A stretch of 18,603 bases of DNA from positions 1 to 18,603 of the forward strand of contig CAKRAK010000033.1 in NCBI GenBank assembly GCA_934294885.1, written 5' to 3'. This document shows positions 7,684 through 14,826 of the stretch, piece by piece (positions within the stretch are counted from its first letter, which is position 1; each line of letters begins with the position of its first letter). The notes beneath the pieces were generated by a model that was given only the letters and a program-made list of their open reading frames with translations, did not search any database and had not been told where the DNA came from. The DNA is from an uncultured Lachnospiraceae bacterium. GTDB lineage: Bacteria; Bacillota; Clostridia; Lachnospirales; Lachnospiraceae. A program made the position numbers and the translations under genes.

Positions 7684-8013
7684 TTAATTTTTCTGTTTTG
7701 TTTTACAAATAATTTTCTGAAGCTCAAATAATTCCAATTGCTGCTGCTTTAAGTAGCTTTCCACATTTGTGATCAGTAAAAAATCTTCTCCCCGGTATGG
7801 CTGTGTAAGATTATCCTGTAACAGGTAATCCACCGATACCTGTAGCAGATTTGAAATCTGTACCAGAAGTTCCAGACTGATTCCGGTCATTCCCCGCTCT
7901 ATATTGCTGATGTGTTGATATGAAAAATTAAGGTGGTTTGCCATTTCCTGTTGTGATATGTTGCAGTTTTTTCGTTTTTCCTTAATTCTTTGACCAATTT
8001 GCTGATAATCCAA
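7684..8013 (-). CDS. Small XRE-family helix-turn-helix transcriptional regulator
   Basis: A 109-residue DNA-binding protein. Residues 5-65 form an XRE/Cro-type domain. The helix-turn-helix is around ISQQEMANHLNFSYQHISNI (19-38), followed by ERG and the canonical end LLQVSVDYLL. The last ~40 residues are Gln/Leu/Glu-rich and probably helical, perhaps for dimerisation. No peptide-binding TPR region is present. The start is called as TTG at 8013-8011 because AAAGGAGGGGG lies about 7 nt upstream of it. The ATG at 8046 would put that site inside the gene. The opening DYQQIGQRIKEKR then matches the usual XRE start. It is convergent with rsmI and codirectional with the DUF885 gene 250 nt upstream. 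It occupies the spot where B. subtilis has abrB, but it is unrelated to AbrB. Target unknown; autoregulation is possible. Confidence 0.88.
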   Translation of the reverse strand: MDYQQIGQRIKEKRKNCNISQQEMANHLNFSYQHISNIERGMTGISLELLVQISNLLQVSVDYLLQDNLTQPYRGEDFLLITNVESYLKQQQLELFELQKIICKTKQKN

Positions 8014-8075
8014 ATTTCCCCCTCCTTTAGAATACAGTAGGATCATTACAAGATTCGGAAGTTATTATGATTGTG

Positions 8076-8104
8076 TTTTCGTACATGATGTGGTATGTCG
8101 AAAA
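8076..8104. repeat. Inverted repeat upstream of the XRE gene (possible operator)
   Basis: TTTTCG plus ACAT (8076-8081 and 8083-8086, one bulged T) mirrors ATGTCGAAAA (8095-8104) around 8 nt. It lies 63-92 nt upstream of the XRE start codon. Neither strand has a T run after it, so it does not look like a terminator. A binding site for the adjacent regulator is an inference. Confidence 0.45.
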
Positions 8105-8130
8105 TTGTAAGAAACTGTATGTAGTATGCA

Positions 8131-8172
8131 TTGTTAATAAATATAAAACTATTATAACAAAGTATAACAAAT
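8131..8172 (+). promoter_or_regulatory. AT-rich element: possible promoter and tandem 10-bp repeat
   Basis: TTGTTA (8131-8136), a 16-bp spacer and TATAAC (8153-8158) form a weak plus-strand promoter match. The decamer TATAACAAAG (8153-8162) is repeated in tandem as TATAACAAAT (8163-8172), so the -10-like box occurs twice, one helical turn apart. The reverse strand reads TTGTTATACTTTGTTATAAT, which could equally hold -10 elements for the XRE gene. This stretch is very AT-rich, so chance matches are expected. Confidence 0.3.
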
Positions 8173-8200
8173 AATAAATAATGCAGGGGTTGAAATCACT

Positions 8201-8254
8201 ATGGCTTTACATGAAAAAATAAGGTATTCTCATGGAAAATGCTACGGAAAATAG
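8201..8254 (+). CDS. Possible 17-residue small ORF, unknown
   Basis: ATG at 8201 opens a 17-codon frame, MALHEKIRYSHGKCYGK, ending in TAG at 8252-8254. AGGGG at 8185-8189 lies 11 nt upstream, a little far for a ribosome binding site, and the promoter candidate at 8131-8158 points this way. The peptide is basic and has no hydrophobic stretch or signal sequence. It runs convergently against the end of the DUF885 gene, stopping 7 nt before that gene's stop codon. A frame this short easily arises by chance. I list it only because it is the sole initiating frame in a 248-nt gap beside a regulator. Confidence 0.15.
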   Translation: MALHEKIRYSHGKCYGK

Positions 8255-8261
8255 AAAGCTT

Positions 8262-10121
8262 TCAGTCTCTTCCACGAACGCTAGAATCCGTTTTAAAAAT
8301 ATTTTTTCTGGCTGTCTCAAAATCACAGGGTCCCAAGTCCAAAAATTCTTTATGAAAATTTATTTCTTTATAGGGTTGGTTTGCTGTAATTTTATAAGCT
8401 TCCTTTAATTCGCATATTTCCAGATAACCAACAAAATAGCTTAAGTAATTAGCGGGAGCTTCTAAAACGTAGGTATATAATTCTTTTGCGTAGTAGGATT
8501 GAAATCCGTATTTTTCAAACAGCTTTTCCACATCTTCCAGCGTCCAGCTTTTATAATTGACTCCAATGTCTATTAGGGAGCTTAAGGAAAGACTTACAAT
8601 AGTATCTGCCTGATATAACTCACATAATTTTTCTTTGCCTTTTGGATAATCCAGATAGTGATAGGAGTCTATTTCTGCGTAGGTTGCCCATCCCTCCACA
8701 TAACCGGGATAATTTAAAAGCTGCCGGATTGGGTCAGGGTTGGAGCTGTTAAAATAAAGGGTCTGATACAGATGACCGGGAAAGCCTTCGTGGGCAAGGG
8801 TTGTAAACAAATTATTTTTTTGCGTATTTGTATACAGAGGATTGATATAAATCGTGTTATTGGTATCATTATCAATTGCCGGAATCATAAAAAATGCGGG
8901 ACTTAAAGAGGCTGCCAGACTTTCTGATACATTTTTCACCTCATAAACCGGCGTTTTTGAAAGTAGAGGATATTGATCCCTTATAAGCAGGGAAAGGGCG
9001 GAGAGAATGTTTTTTGGTGAATGATAATAGGAAGGTAACTCCTGATTTACATAGTATGTATAAAGGGATGGATTTTCCAATGCCGTATTTAAAATACTTC
9101 CTAATGCCTGGGATAACTGCCCTTCTATTTGTGTGCTAAGTTCGTCCGGTGATTTTGTGGAGCCGGTAGATTGCTTTACCAGCAAAGAATAGTATTCTTT
9201 GCCACCGGAAAGGGAGGAAAGGCCATAGGCTGTTTTCTTGTCAGGTAATCCCTCTCGATTTTCCTTTGTAATCGATTTTGTAGAATCCTTCAGATATTGG
9301 TATAAATGTTCGTAAGAAGGAACCACATATTTTTTTACATATTTTTCGTTTAGTTTTTTATAATATTTTTTTTCAAAGTCGGAAAAACCGGATATTTTAA
9401 GAATTCGTTCATTGAAGGTCTGAATAAAGCTGTTATCACCATTTTCAAAGCCTTTTAACAGTGATTCCATGTTTTGCAGCGTTTTTGGATATATGATTTT
9501 ATATTTTGAAAGATTTTTTTCTATTTTTATTTCTTCATAACGGATCACATCATCAAAATAATCCGGGATTTGTTTTAATAAAGAAAGATATGTACGGACA
9601 GATTCTTTGTCGGAAAGAGGATATTCCCCCATTGTAACGGGAAGATTTGCCTGAATACCGGTAGTAGAGCCTAATAGCTCCTGATAGTAAGGATATTGAT
9701 TTAGTTGGGAATTTAAAGAAATTGTTTTTTCCAAAAGCTCATAGGTTATAAGTTCTTCGTCGGTTAAGGTATCCCCGGAAAAAGAGATGAGCTTTTCTGA
9801 CAGCATATCATAGAGGGTTGTCTCTGTGTTTTTATGTTGGGAAGAAAATGTTGTCAAATCAGGAATCAGCTTTGGAATTTCATAGGTCTCCGGTTCATTC
9901 AGGGTATAAGCCAGTGTAACGGAATCGGAGGTAACCTCATAACAGAATAAAGAATTGGTGAAGGAGGAAAAATCCTTCGCATTTTCCAAATTCTGCAGCA
10001 TGGATGTACGATAGCTTGTGTTTACAGCCGGGTACGTGCAGTTTGTGAAGGTAATAACAAGTAAAAGGATGGAAATAATAATAAAGGTCAGATATTTTCG
10101 ATAATTTCGCAAGATGGACAT
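8262..10121 (-). CDS. DUF885 family zinc metallopeptidase, membrane-anchored or secreted
   Basis: A 619-residue protein. A basic N-terminus (RNYRKY) and hydrophobic segment 11-26 form a signal anchor or signal peptide. A Cys at 28 follows, but the preceding FTN is not a canonical lipobox. The catalytic half carries HEGFPGH (444-450), whose H444, E445 and H450 fit the family's HE-x-x-PGH zinc site. GYVEGWATYAE (473-483) supplies the third zinc ligand, probably E476. DUF885 proteins are predicted zinc peptidases, close to the size seen here (about 550-620). Their substrates are mostly unknown. GGAG lies 6 nt before ATG 10121. It is transcribed away from metG and towards the XRE gene. No clear terminator separates it from the XRE gene, so partial cotranscription is possible. 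It is an insertion relative to the Bacillus rsmI-abrB-metS order. Confidence 0.88.
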   Translation of the reverse strand: MSILRNYRKYLTFIIISILLLVITFTNCTYPAVNTSYRTSMLQNLENAKDFSSFTNSLFCYEVTSDSVTLAYTLNEPETYEIPKLIPDLTTFSSQHKNTETTLYDMLSEKLISFSGDTLTDEELITYELLEKTISLNSQLNQYPYYQELLGSTTGIQANLPVTMGEYPLSDKESVRTYLSLLKQIPDYFDDVIRYEEIKIEKNLSKYKIIYPKTLQNMESLLKGFENGDNSFIQTFNERILKISGFSDFEKKYYKKLNEKYVKKYVVPSYEHLYQYLKDSTKSITKENREGLPDKKTAYGLSSLSGGKEYYSLLVKQSTGSTKSPDELSTQIEGQLSQALGSILNTALENPSLYTYYVNQELPSYYHSPKNILSALSLLIRDQYPLLSKTPVYEVKNVSESLAASLSPAFFMIPAIDNDTNNTIYINPLYTNTQKNNLFTTLAHEGFPGHLYQTLYFNSSNPDPIRQLLNYPGYVEGWATYAEIDSYHYLDYPKGKEKLCELYQADTIVSLSLSSLIDIGVNYKSWTLEDVEKLFEKYGFQSYYAKELYTYVLEAPANYLSYFVGYLEICELKEAYKITANQPYKEINFHKEFLDLGPCDFETARKNIFKTDSSVRGRD

Positions 10122-10167
10122 AATTGCTCCAAATGGATTTCTTACATTTTATGACAATGTACCTAAA

Positions 10168-10196
10168 AATATACAAATGAAGGTAAGAGGTGTTGA
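10168..10196 (-). promoter_or_regulatory. Candidate promoter of the DUF885 gene
   Basis: Read on the minus strand, TCAACA (10196-10191) is followed by a 17-bp spacer and TATATT (10173-10168). Its -35 shares four bases with the -35 of the divergent metG promoter (10193-10198). The match is moderate (4/6 and 5/6). Confidence 0.45.
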
Positions 10197-10221
10197 CACA
10201 TAAAATAAATTTGCCTATAAT
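10193..10221 (+). promoter_or_regulatory. Consensus sigma-A promoter of metG
   Basis: Perfect TTGACA (10193-10198), 17-bp spacer, perfect TATAAT (10216-10221). Transcription should begin near 10228 and run straight into the T-box leader. Confidence 0.93.
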
Positions 10222-10227
10222 TGTGAA

Positions 10228-10500
10228 CAGATATATGAATAATGCATGGAAGAGAAGAGTACATTTGTGAAATTTTTACAGAGAACCTGAGACGCTGAGA
10301 ACAGGAAAAGGAAGCAGATGGAAGATGGTCTTGGAGCATCTTATGTGAGTCAGATATGTTTAGCATAAGACGGGAACACCCGTTACAGTGTAAACTGATG
10401 ATGTCAGTTATTAAGGTCAGCATAGTGATATGCAGATGAATTAAAGTGGTACCGTGAGAAGAAGCTCGCCTTTAAATAATAGAGGCGAGTTATTTTTTTA
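10228..10500 (+). promoter_or_regulatory. T-box riboswitch leader, methionine type
   Basis: The leader of metG carries the T-box consensus AAAGTGGTACCGTG (10443-10456). Its TGGT (10447-10450) complements the ACCA end of tRNA-Met. Stem I begins near ATAATGC (about 10238) and closes with GCATCTTAT (10337-10345 region). On its way it has a GAAGAGTA specifier-loop strand and the distal GCTGAGAACAGG motif. The opposite strand of the specifier loop reads GAAGATGG, so ATG at 10325-10327 is the likely specifier. Stem III is the usual ACGGG-AACA-CCCGTTA (near 10369-10385). Uncharged tRNA-Met should favour the antiterminator and so turn metG on when methionyl-tRNA is low. The T-box call is firm; the exact specifier is inferred from spacing. 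Confidence 0.93.
10464..10498 (+). terminator. T-box attenuator terminator
   Basis: CTCGCCT (10465-10471) pairs with AGGCGAG (10483-10489), followed by TTATTTTTTT. It competes with the antiterminator formed by the T-box sequence just upstream. Confidence 0.9.
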
Positions 10501-10588
10501 CGTATCACACTTGCCAGAGCGATCATATATCGCAAAGCCTATGGATATCATATATATCTGTAAAGAGAATGAAATGGAGGGAAGAAAA

Positions 10589-12541
10589 ATGGCAAAGAAA
10601 CCGTATTATATTACCACTGCGATTGCATATACTTCAGGCAAGCCGCACATTGGTAATACCTATGAAGTTGTTCTTGCAGATGCGATTGCAAGATACAAAA
10701 GATTTGTAGGATTTGATGTTCGTTTCCAAACCGGTACAGATGAACACGGACAGAAAATTGAATTAAAGGCTGCGGAGAGGGGAATTACTCCAAAGGAGTT
10801 TGTTGATGAGACTTCAACAGAAATTAAGAGAATCTGGGATTTGATGAACACGTCTTATGACAAATTTATTCGTACAACAGACGAATATCATGAAAAACAG
10901 GTTCAGAAAATATTCGAGAAATTAAAAAATCAGGGAGATATCTATGAAGGATATTATGATGGTCTTTACTGTACTCCTTGTGAATCATTTTTCACGGAGT
11001 CACAGCTTGTAGACGGAAAATGTCCTGATTGCGGTCGTCCTGTTGAACAGAAAAAGGAAAAAGCATATTTCTTCCGTATGAGTAAGTATGAGGGAAGATT
11101 AATTGATTATATTGAAAGACATCCTGAATTTATTCAGCCGGAATCCAGAAAGAATGAAATGATGAATAACTTCTTAAAACCGGGTCTTCAGGATTTGTGT
11201 GTCAGCCGAACCTCCTTTCAGTGGGGTATTCCGGTAGAGTCGGATCCAAAGCATGTTATTTATGTATGGATTGATGCACTTACAAACTATATTACAGGTC
11301 TTGGTTATGATTTAGATGGTCATTCAGACAAAATGTTTGAAAAATACTGGCCATGTGATCTTCATTTGATTGGTAAGGATATTTTAAGATTCCATACCAT
11401 TTACTGGCCGATTATGTTAATGGCGTTAGACCTTCCGTTACCAAAGCAGGTATTTGGTCATCCTTGGCTGCTTCAGAGTGATGGCAAGATGAGTAAATCC
11501 AAAGGAAATGTTATTTATGCAGATGATTTGGTTGAATTGTTTGGCGTAGATGCAGTTCGTTACTTTGTATTACATGAGATGCCATTTGAAAATGATGGAG
11601 TAATCTCTTACGAATTGATGGTAGAGCGGTTAAATTCCGACCTTGCAAACACACTTGGAAATCTGGTAAACAGAACCATTTCCATGTCCAACAAATACTT
11701 TGACGGAGAAGTCGTTAATAAGAAGGTAAGCGAGCCGGTTGACCAGGATTTGATCGATTATGTATTGGGAACCAGAGTCCGGGTATCGGAATGTATGGAT
11801 AAGCTTCGTGTAGCAGATGCCATGACAGAAATCTTTAATTTGTTTAAGAGATGTAACAAGTATATTGATGAAACCATGCCATGGGCACTTGCAAAGGAAG
11901 AGGATAAGAAGGACAGATTGGCAACGGTTCTTTACAATTTGGTTGAGAGCATCGTGATTGGTGCAACCTTGTTAGAGCCTTATATGCCGGAAACATCTGA
12001 AAAGATTCTTGCCCAGTTAAATGCACCTAAGAGAAAGGTAAATGATATCGTAAGATTCGGTGCATATAAGTCAGGTACAAAGGTAACAGACAGTCCTGAG
12101 ATTTTATTTGCAAGACTGGATATCGAAGAGGTATTAAAGAAGGTTGAGGAAATGACTCCGGAACCGGAGCCGGAGGTAGATGAGAATCCGGGAATTGATT
12201 TGGAAGAGAAAAAACCGGAAATTACCATAGATGATTTTGATAAGATTCAGTTACAGGTGGGTCAGGTTATCAAGTGTGAAGAAGTACCAAAATCTAAAAA
12301 ACTTCTTTGCTCTCAGGTAAAGATCGGCAGCGAGGTTCGTCAGATCGTATCGGGAATTAAGAGTCAGTTCTCTCCTGAAGATATGGTTGGTAAGAAAGTA
12401 GTTGTTGTTACCAACTTAAAACCTGCGAAGCTGGCAGGAGTTGAATCACAGGGTATGATTTTATGTGCAGAGGATGCAGACGGAAAGCTTGCCCTTGTTA
12501 CAGCCGGTGAGGATATGCCTCATGGAGCAGAAATCAGATAA
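10589..12541 (+). CDS. metG: Methionyl-tRNA synthetase
   Basis: A 650-residue class I aminoacyl-tRNA synthetase that charges tRNA-Met. The HIGN signature is at 20-23 and KMSKS at 301-305. A zinc knuckle has C129, C132, C146 and C149 in the connective domain. The anticodon-binding helical domain follows. A Glu/Pro linker (about 525-545) joins it to a C-terminal Trbp111/EMAP-II-like tRNA-binding domain (about 545-650), with IQLQVGQVIKCEEVPKSKKL and MILCAED typical of that fold. GGAGGGA (10576-10582) before ATG 10589 fixes the start. The frame is open further upstream, but only through the attenuator. The gene is controlled by the T-box leader and ends at a strong terminator. The position matches metS of B. 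subtilis between rsmI and tatD. Confidence 0.98.
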   Translation: MAKKPYYITTAIAYTSGKPHIGNTYEVVLADAIARYKRFVGFDVRFQTGTDEHGQKIELKAAERGITPKEFVDETSTEIKRIWDLMNTSYDKFIRTTDEYHEKQVQKIFEKLKNQGDIYEGYYDGLYCTPCESFFTESQLVDGKCPDCGRPVEQKKEKAYFFRMSKYEGRLIDYIERHPEFIQPESRKNEMMNNFLKPGLQDLCVSRTSFQWGIPVESDPKHVIYVWIDALTNYITGLGYDLDGHSDKMFEKYWPCDLHLIGKDILRFHTIYWPIMLMALDLPLPKQVFGHPWLLQSDGKMSKSKGNVIYADDLVELFGVDAVRYFVLHEMPFENDGVISYELMVERLNSDLANTLGNLVNRTISMSNKYFDGEVVNKKVSEPVDQDLIDYVLGTRVRVSECMDKLRVADAMTEIFNLFKRCNKYIDETMPWALAKEEDKKDRLATVLYNLVESIVIGATLLEPYMPETSEKILAQLNAPKRKVNDIVRFGAYKSGTKVTDSPEILFARLDIEEVLKKVEEMTPEPEPEVDENPGIDLEEKKPEITIDDFDKIQLQVGQVIKCEEVPKSKKLLCSQVKIGSEVRQIVSGIKSQFSPEDMVGKKVVVVTNLKPAKLAGVESQGMILCAEDADGKLALVTAGEDMPHGAEIR

Positions 12542-12552
12542 AACATAAAAAG

Positions 12553-12584
12553 AAAGCGATGTCCGAAAAGACATCGCTTTTTAA
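12553..12584. terminator. Bidirectional terminator between metG and the lipoprotein gene
   Basis: A perfect 11-bp stem, AAAGCGATGTC (12553-12563) with GACATCGCTTT (12570-12580) and a 6-nt loop. T-rich sequence (TTTTAAATGCTTTTTTT) follows on the plus strand, and CTTTCTTTTTATG follows on the minus strand. It therefore can end both convergent genes. Confidence 0.92.
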
Positions 12585-12597
12585 ATGCTTTTTTTAA

Positions 12598-13380
12598 TTA
12601 TTCAGCAGCTTCTGTTGACTCGGAATCGGCAGCTTCCGTTGTATCTGCCGGTGCTGCATCTTCAGAGGCAGCTTCTGTTGACTCGGTTGATTCCGTAGTC
12701 GTTGGATTATCGCGGATATATAAAATAGCGGCATCAATTGCTAAAAAGTCTTCGTCCTTAATACAATAGTAATCGGAAGAAGTCTGAATCGGAACCTCTA
12801 ATACTACAGGATCCATATAACCCGGCTTATCACAGGTTGCCTTTAAAATATCGATGATACCCTGTGCAAATTCTGTTTCATAGTCTACTTCTGTTGTGTT
12901 ATTATAATCACCGTCATCTACTCTGGCATTAAAGTTCTCTATATATTCTACAATGGAATCATAAGAGGTCTCCAATGTATCTAATGGATAAACGGTAAGC
13001 TCTAATGTGTAAGTATCATTTTCTTTGTCGTGCTTTACATCGGTTACTTCGTATTTGGCATTTGCAAGGATTGTCTGTGCAAGATAATAGAACTCAGAAA
13101 GAATGGTTCCATCGTCCACTTCCTTGATTCCGTAGTAATTCATCAGGTTATGAGCCTGATAGTCCATGTTTGCCACATAAACCGCTTCGGCATCCTTTTG
13201 GGAAACTCCGGTTAAGGTCATATAATCCTTTGACTGGTTTTTGTAATTAATATCCAGTAAACTGATTAAGTATCGGCTGTAGACCTTTTCTTTTCCATCA
13301 AATAAGGAACAACCGGCGGCACCTATCATCATAACGAATATCAAAGATATTGCTGTAATTTTTTTAAGTATTGATTTCAT
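12598..13380 (-). CDS. Putative lipoprotein with Thr/Ser/Glu/Ala-rich tail, function unknown
   Basis: A 260-residue exported protein. It has a basic start MKSILKK, a hydrophobic core, and the lipobox GAAGC with C24 as the lipidated residue, so it should sit on the outer face of the cell membrane. The mature domain (about 25-225) is acidic and mixed alpha/beta in feel (YSRYLISLLDINYKNQS, then alternating strands near TYTLELTVYPL). The last ~35 residues are a low-complexity tail made of T, S, E, A and D, encoded in part by a 19-bp direct repeat. A perfect AGGAGG precedes ATG 13380. I do not recognise the central domain. Similar small lipoproteins with this layout occur in Lachnospiraceae as hypothetical proteins. 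It is a lone gene with its own promoter and terminator, convergent with metG and divergent from the glycerate kinase. Confidence 0.88.
   Translation of the reverse strand: MKSILKKITAISLIFVMMIGAAGCSLFDGKEKVYSRYLISLLDINYKNQSKDYMTLTGVSQKDAEAVYVANMDYQAHNLMNYYGIKEVDDGTILSEFYYLAQTILANAKYEVTDVKHDKENDTYTLELTVYPLDTLETSYDSIVEYIENFNARVDDGDYNNTTEVDYETEFAQGIIDILKATCDKPGYMDPVVLEVPIQTSSDYYCIKDEDFLAIDAAILYIRDNPTTTESTESTEAASEDAAPADTTEAADSESTEAAE
12605..12686 (-). repeat. 19-bp direct repeat in the lipoprotein tail
   Basis: GCAGCTTCTGTTGACTCGG occurs at 12605-12623 and again at 12668-12686, 63 bp (21 codons) apart in the same reading frame. It encodes repeated ESTEAA-like residues. The spacing is a multiple of three, so recombination between copies would change tail length without breaking the frame. 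Confidence 0.85.
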
Positions 13381-13418
13381 TCTTATTCCTCCTCAGGTAT
13401 CTAATGACGCTTATAGGT

Positions 13419-13448
13419 AGTATAACATGTTTTTTTGAAAATTGTCTA
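13419..13448 (-). promoter_or_regulatory. Promoter of the lipoprotein gene
   Basis: On the minus strand, TAGACA (13448-13443), an 18-bp spacer and TATACT (13424-13419) lie 39 nt upstream of the ATG at 13380. The scores are 5/6 and 5/6. Confidence 0.65.
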
Positions 13449-13483
13449 TGTTTTCTAAAAAAAGGAAGGAAAAAATCAATTTC

Positions 13484-13512
13484 TTGAATGTTACTATATT
13501 ATCCGATATAAT
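13484..13512 (+). promoter_or_regulatory. Promoter of the glycerate kinase gene
   Basis: TTGAAT (13484-13489), 17-bp spacer, perfect TATAAT (13507-13512). The start of transcription near 13519 would leave a leader of about 77 nt before ATG 13596. Confidence 0.75.
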
Positions 13513-13595
13513 GAGACCATTCAGGTAAACGTAGCACAGATAATTGTAAGAATCCTTTTACGTTGTCTGTCAGGATAAAAATAAGTGGAGAAAAT

Positions 13596-14729
13596 ATGAA
13601 AATAGTAGTAGCAGTAGATTCTTATAAAGGTTGTATGAGCTCCATGGAGGCAGGAAGGACAATCCGTCTTGCAATCCATAAGGTGGATGAGGAACTGGAT
13701 GTGGATGTGTTTCCCCTGGCGGATGGAGGAGAAGGCACTATGGAGATTCTTACAAGGGAAATGGGAGGCAGAATCGTTAAGACCTTTGTTACCGGTCCTC
13801 TGGGAGCACCGATTTCCTGTGAATATGGAATTGTGGAAGGACGAAAGCTGGCGATTATAGAGGTTGCAAAGGTGGCGGGACTTACACTGGTTCCGGAAGA
13901 GACAAGAAAACCTCTTTATACCACCACATATGGGTTAGGTGAAGTAATCCGACAGGCAATTGATTTGGGTTGTAGAGAATTTATCATTGGTCTGGGCGGA
14001 AGTGCAACCAATGACGGTGGTATCGGAATGCTGCAGGCACTTGGTTTCGGAATGATGGATGCAGACAGCAGACAGGTGCGGTTTGGTGCTGTTGGTTTGG
14101 CGGATTTGTATATGATTACAGCCAGAGGTGCCATGCCGGAGTTGGAACAGTGTACCTTTCATGTAGCCTGTGATGTTAAAAATCCTCTTTGCGGAGAAAA
14201 TGGATGCAGTGTTGTTTTCGGACCCCAAAAGGGTGCCACAGAAGAAGAAACAAAGCAGATGGATCAATGGATGGCACATTACGGAAAACTTGCAAAGGAA
14301 GTAATTGAGCATGCAGATATGAATCTGGAGGGTGCCGGTGCCGCCGGTGGTTTGGGATTTGCTTTTGCAACATTTTTAAACGGAACCTTAGAATCCGGCA
14401 GCAAAATTGTAATGGATGTGATGAATCTGGAAGAATCCATAAAAGAAGCGGAGCTGGTAATAACCGGTGAAGGCTGTTTAGACGGTCAGTCTATTATGGG
14501 AAAGGGACCGATTCAGGTGGCACAGCTTGGGAAAAAATACGGCAAAAAGGTAGTGGCTTTTGCGGGATGCATTGGAGAAGATGCATATTTATGTCATGAT
14601 TACGGAATTGACGCTTATTTTCCTATTATACAAAAGGCGATGAGTCTTGATCATGCCATGGATCCCAGAATTGCAAGGAATAATCTGATGTCAACCGTAA
14701 TGCAGGTTATGAGAATATTAAGTGATTAG
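13596..14729 (+). CDS. glxK: Glycerate kinase (GlxK/GarK family)
   Basis: A 377-residue cytoplasmic kinase of the glycerate kinase type 1 family, usual length about 375-385. It phosphorylates glycerate, giving 2- or 3-phosphoglycerate for entry into glycolysis. The N-terminus MKIVVAVDSYKGCMSSMEAG is the family start. PLADGGEGTMEIL, GLGGSATNDGGIGMLQALG (about 138-156) and GAGAAGGLGFAF (about 247-258) are its glycine-rich motifs, and VITGEGCLDGQS lies near the end. ATG 13596 was chosen because of GTGGAG at 13585-13590; the frame opens 33 nt earlier without a ribosome binding site. It is not adjacent to other sugar-acid genes. It stands between metG and tatD, where B. subtilis has none. There is no clear terminator between it and tatD 97 nt downstream, so cotranscription is possible. 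Confidence 0.95.
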   Translation: MKIVVAVDSYKGCMSSMEAGRTIRLAIHKVDEELDVDVFPLADGGEGTMEILTREMGGRIVKTFVTGPLGAPISCEYGIVEGRKLAIIEVAKVAGLTLVPEETRKPLYTTTYGLGEVIRQAIDLGCREFIIGLGGSATNDGGIGMLQALGFGMMDADSRQVRFGAVGLADLYMITARGAMPELEQCTFHVACDVKNPLCGENGCSVVFGPQKGATEEETKQMDQWMAHYGKLAKEVIEHADMNLEGAGAAGGLGFAFATFLNGTLESGSKIVMDVMNLEESIKEAELVITGEGCLDGQSIMGKGPIQVAQLGKKYGKKVVAFAGCIGEDAYLCHDYGIDAYFPIIQKAMSLDHAMDPRIARNNLMSTVMQVMRILSD

Positions 14730-14826
14730 GCAGTCAAGGACATTTCATATAAATTGCGGAGCCTAGAAGGAAGTACTATAGATTCCATGGGTATCAAAGC
14801 ATATATTTTGTGACAGGAGAACAGGA

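Noticed and set aside
8213..8234. CATGA/TCATG hairpin between the peptidase and XRE genes as a terminator
   Set aside because: Weak stem with mismatch and no T tract after it on either strand.
7684..8261. Toxin-antitoxin pair formed by the XRE gene and a neighbour
   Set aside because: No small toxin-like gene of suitable length lies beside it; the neighbours are rsmI and a 619-residue peptidase.
10163..10423. 86-residue minus-strand frame over the metG leader
   Set aside because: It covers the consensus promoter and the T-box stems, which fully explain this region.
10454..10588. N-terminal extension of metG back to 10454
   Set aside because: The extra residues would be encoded by the attenuator stem; the GGAGGGA site and family start point to 10589.
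13528..13570. Interleaved short repeats AACGTA/TACGTT and ACAGA/TCTGT in the glycerate kinase leader, like a pseudoknot
   Set aside because: The arms are only 6 and 5 bp in a ~77-nt leader, which is expected by chance; no known riboswitch motif is present.
13935..14312. 125-residue minus-strand frame inside the glycerate kinase gene
   Set aside because: Overlaps the motif-rich core of a confidently recognised gene and has no start signals.
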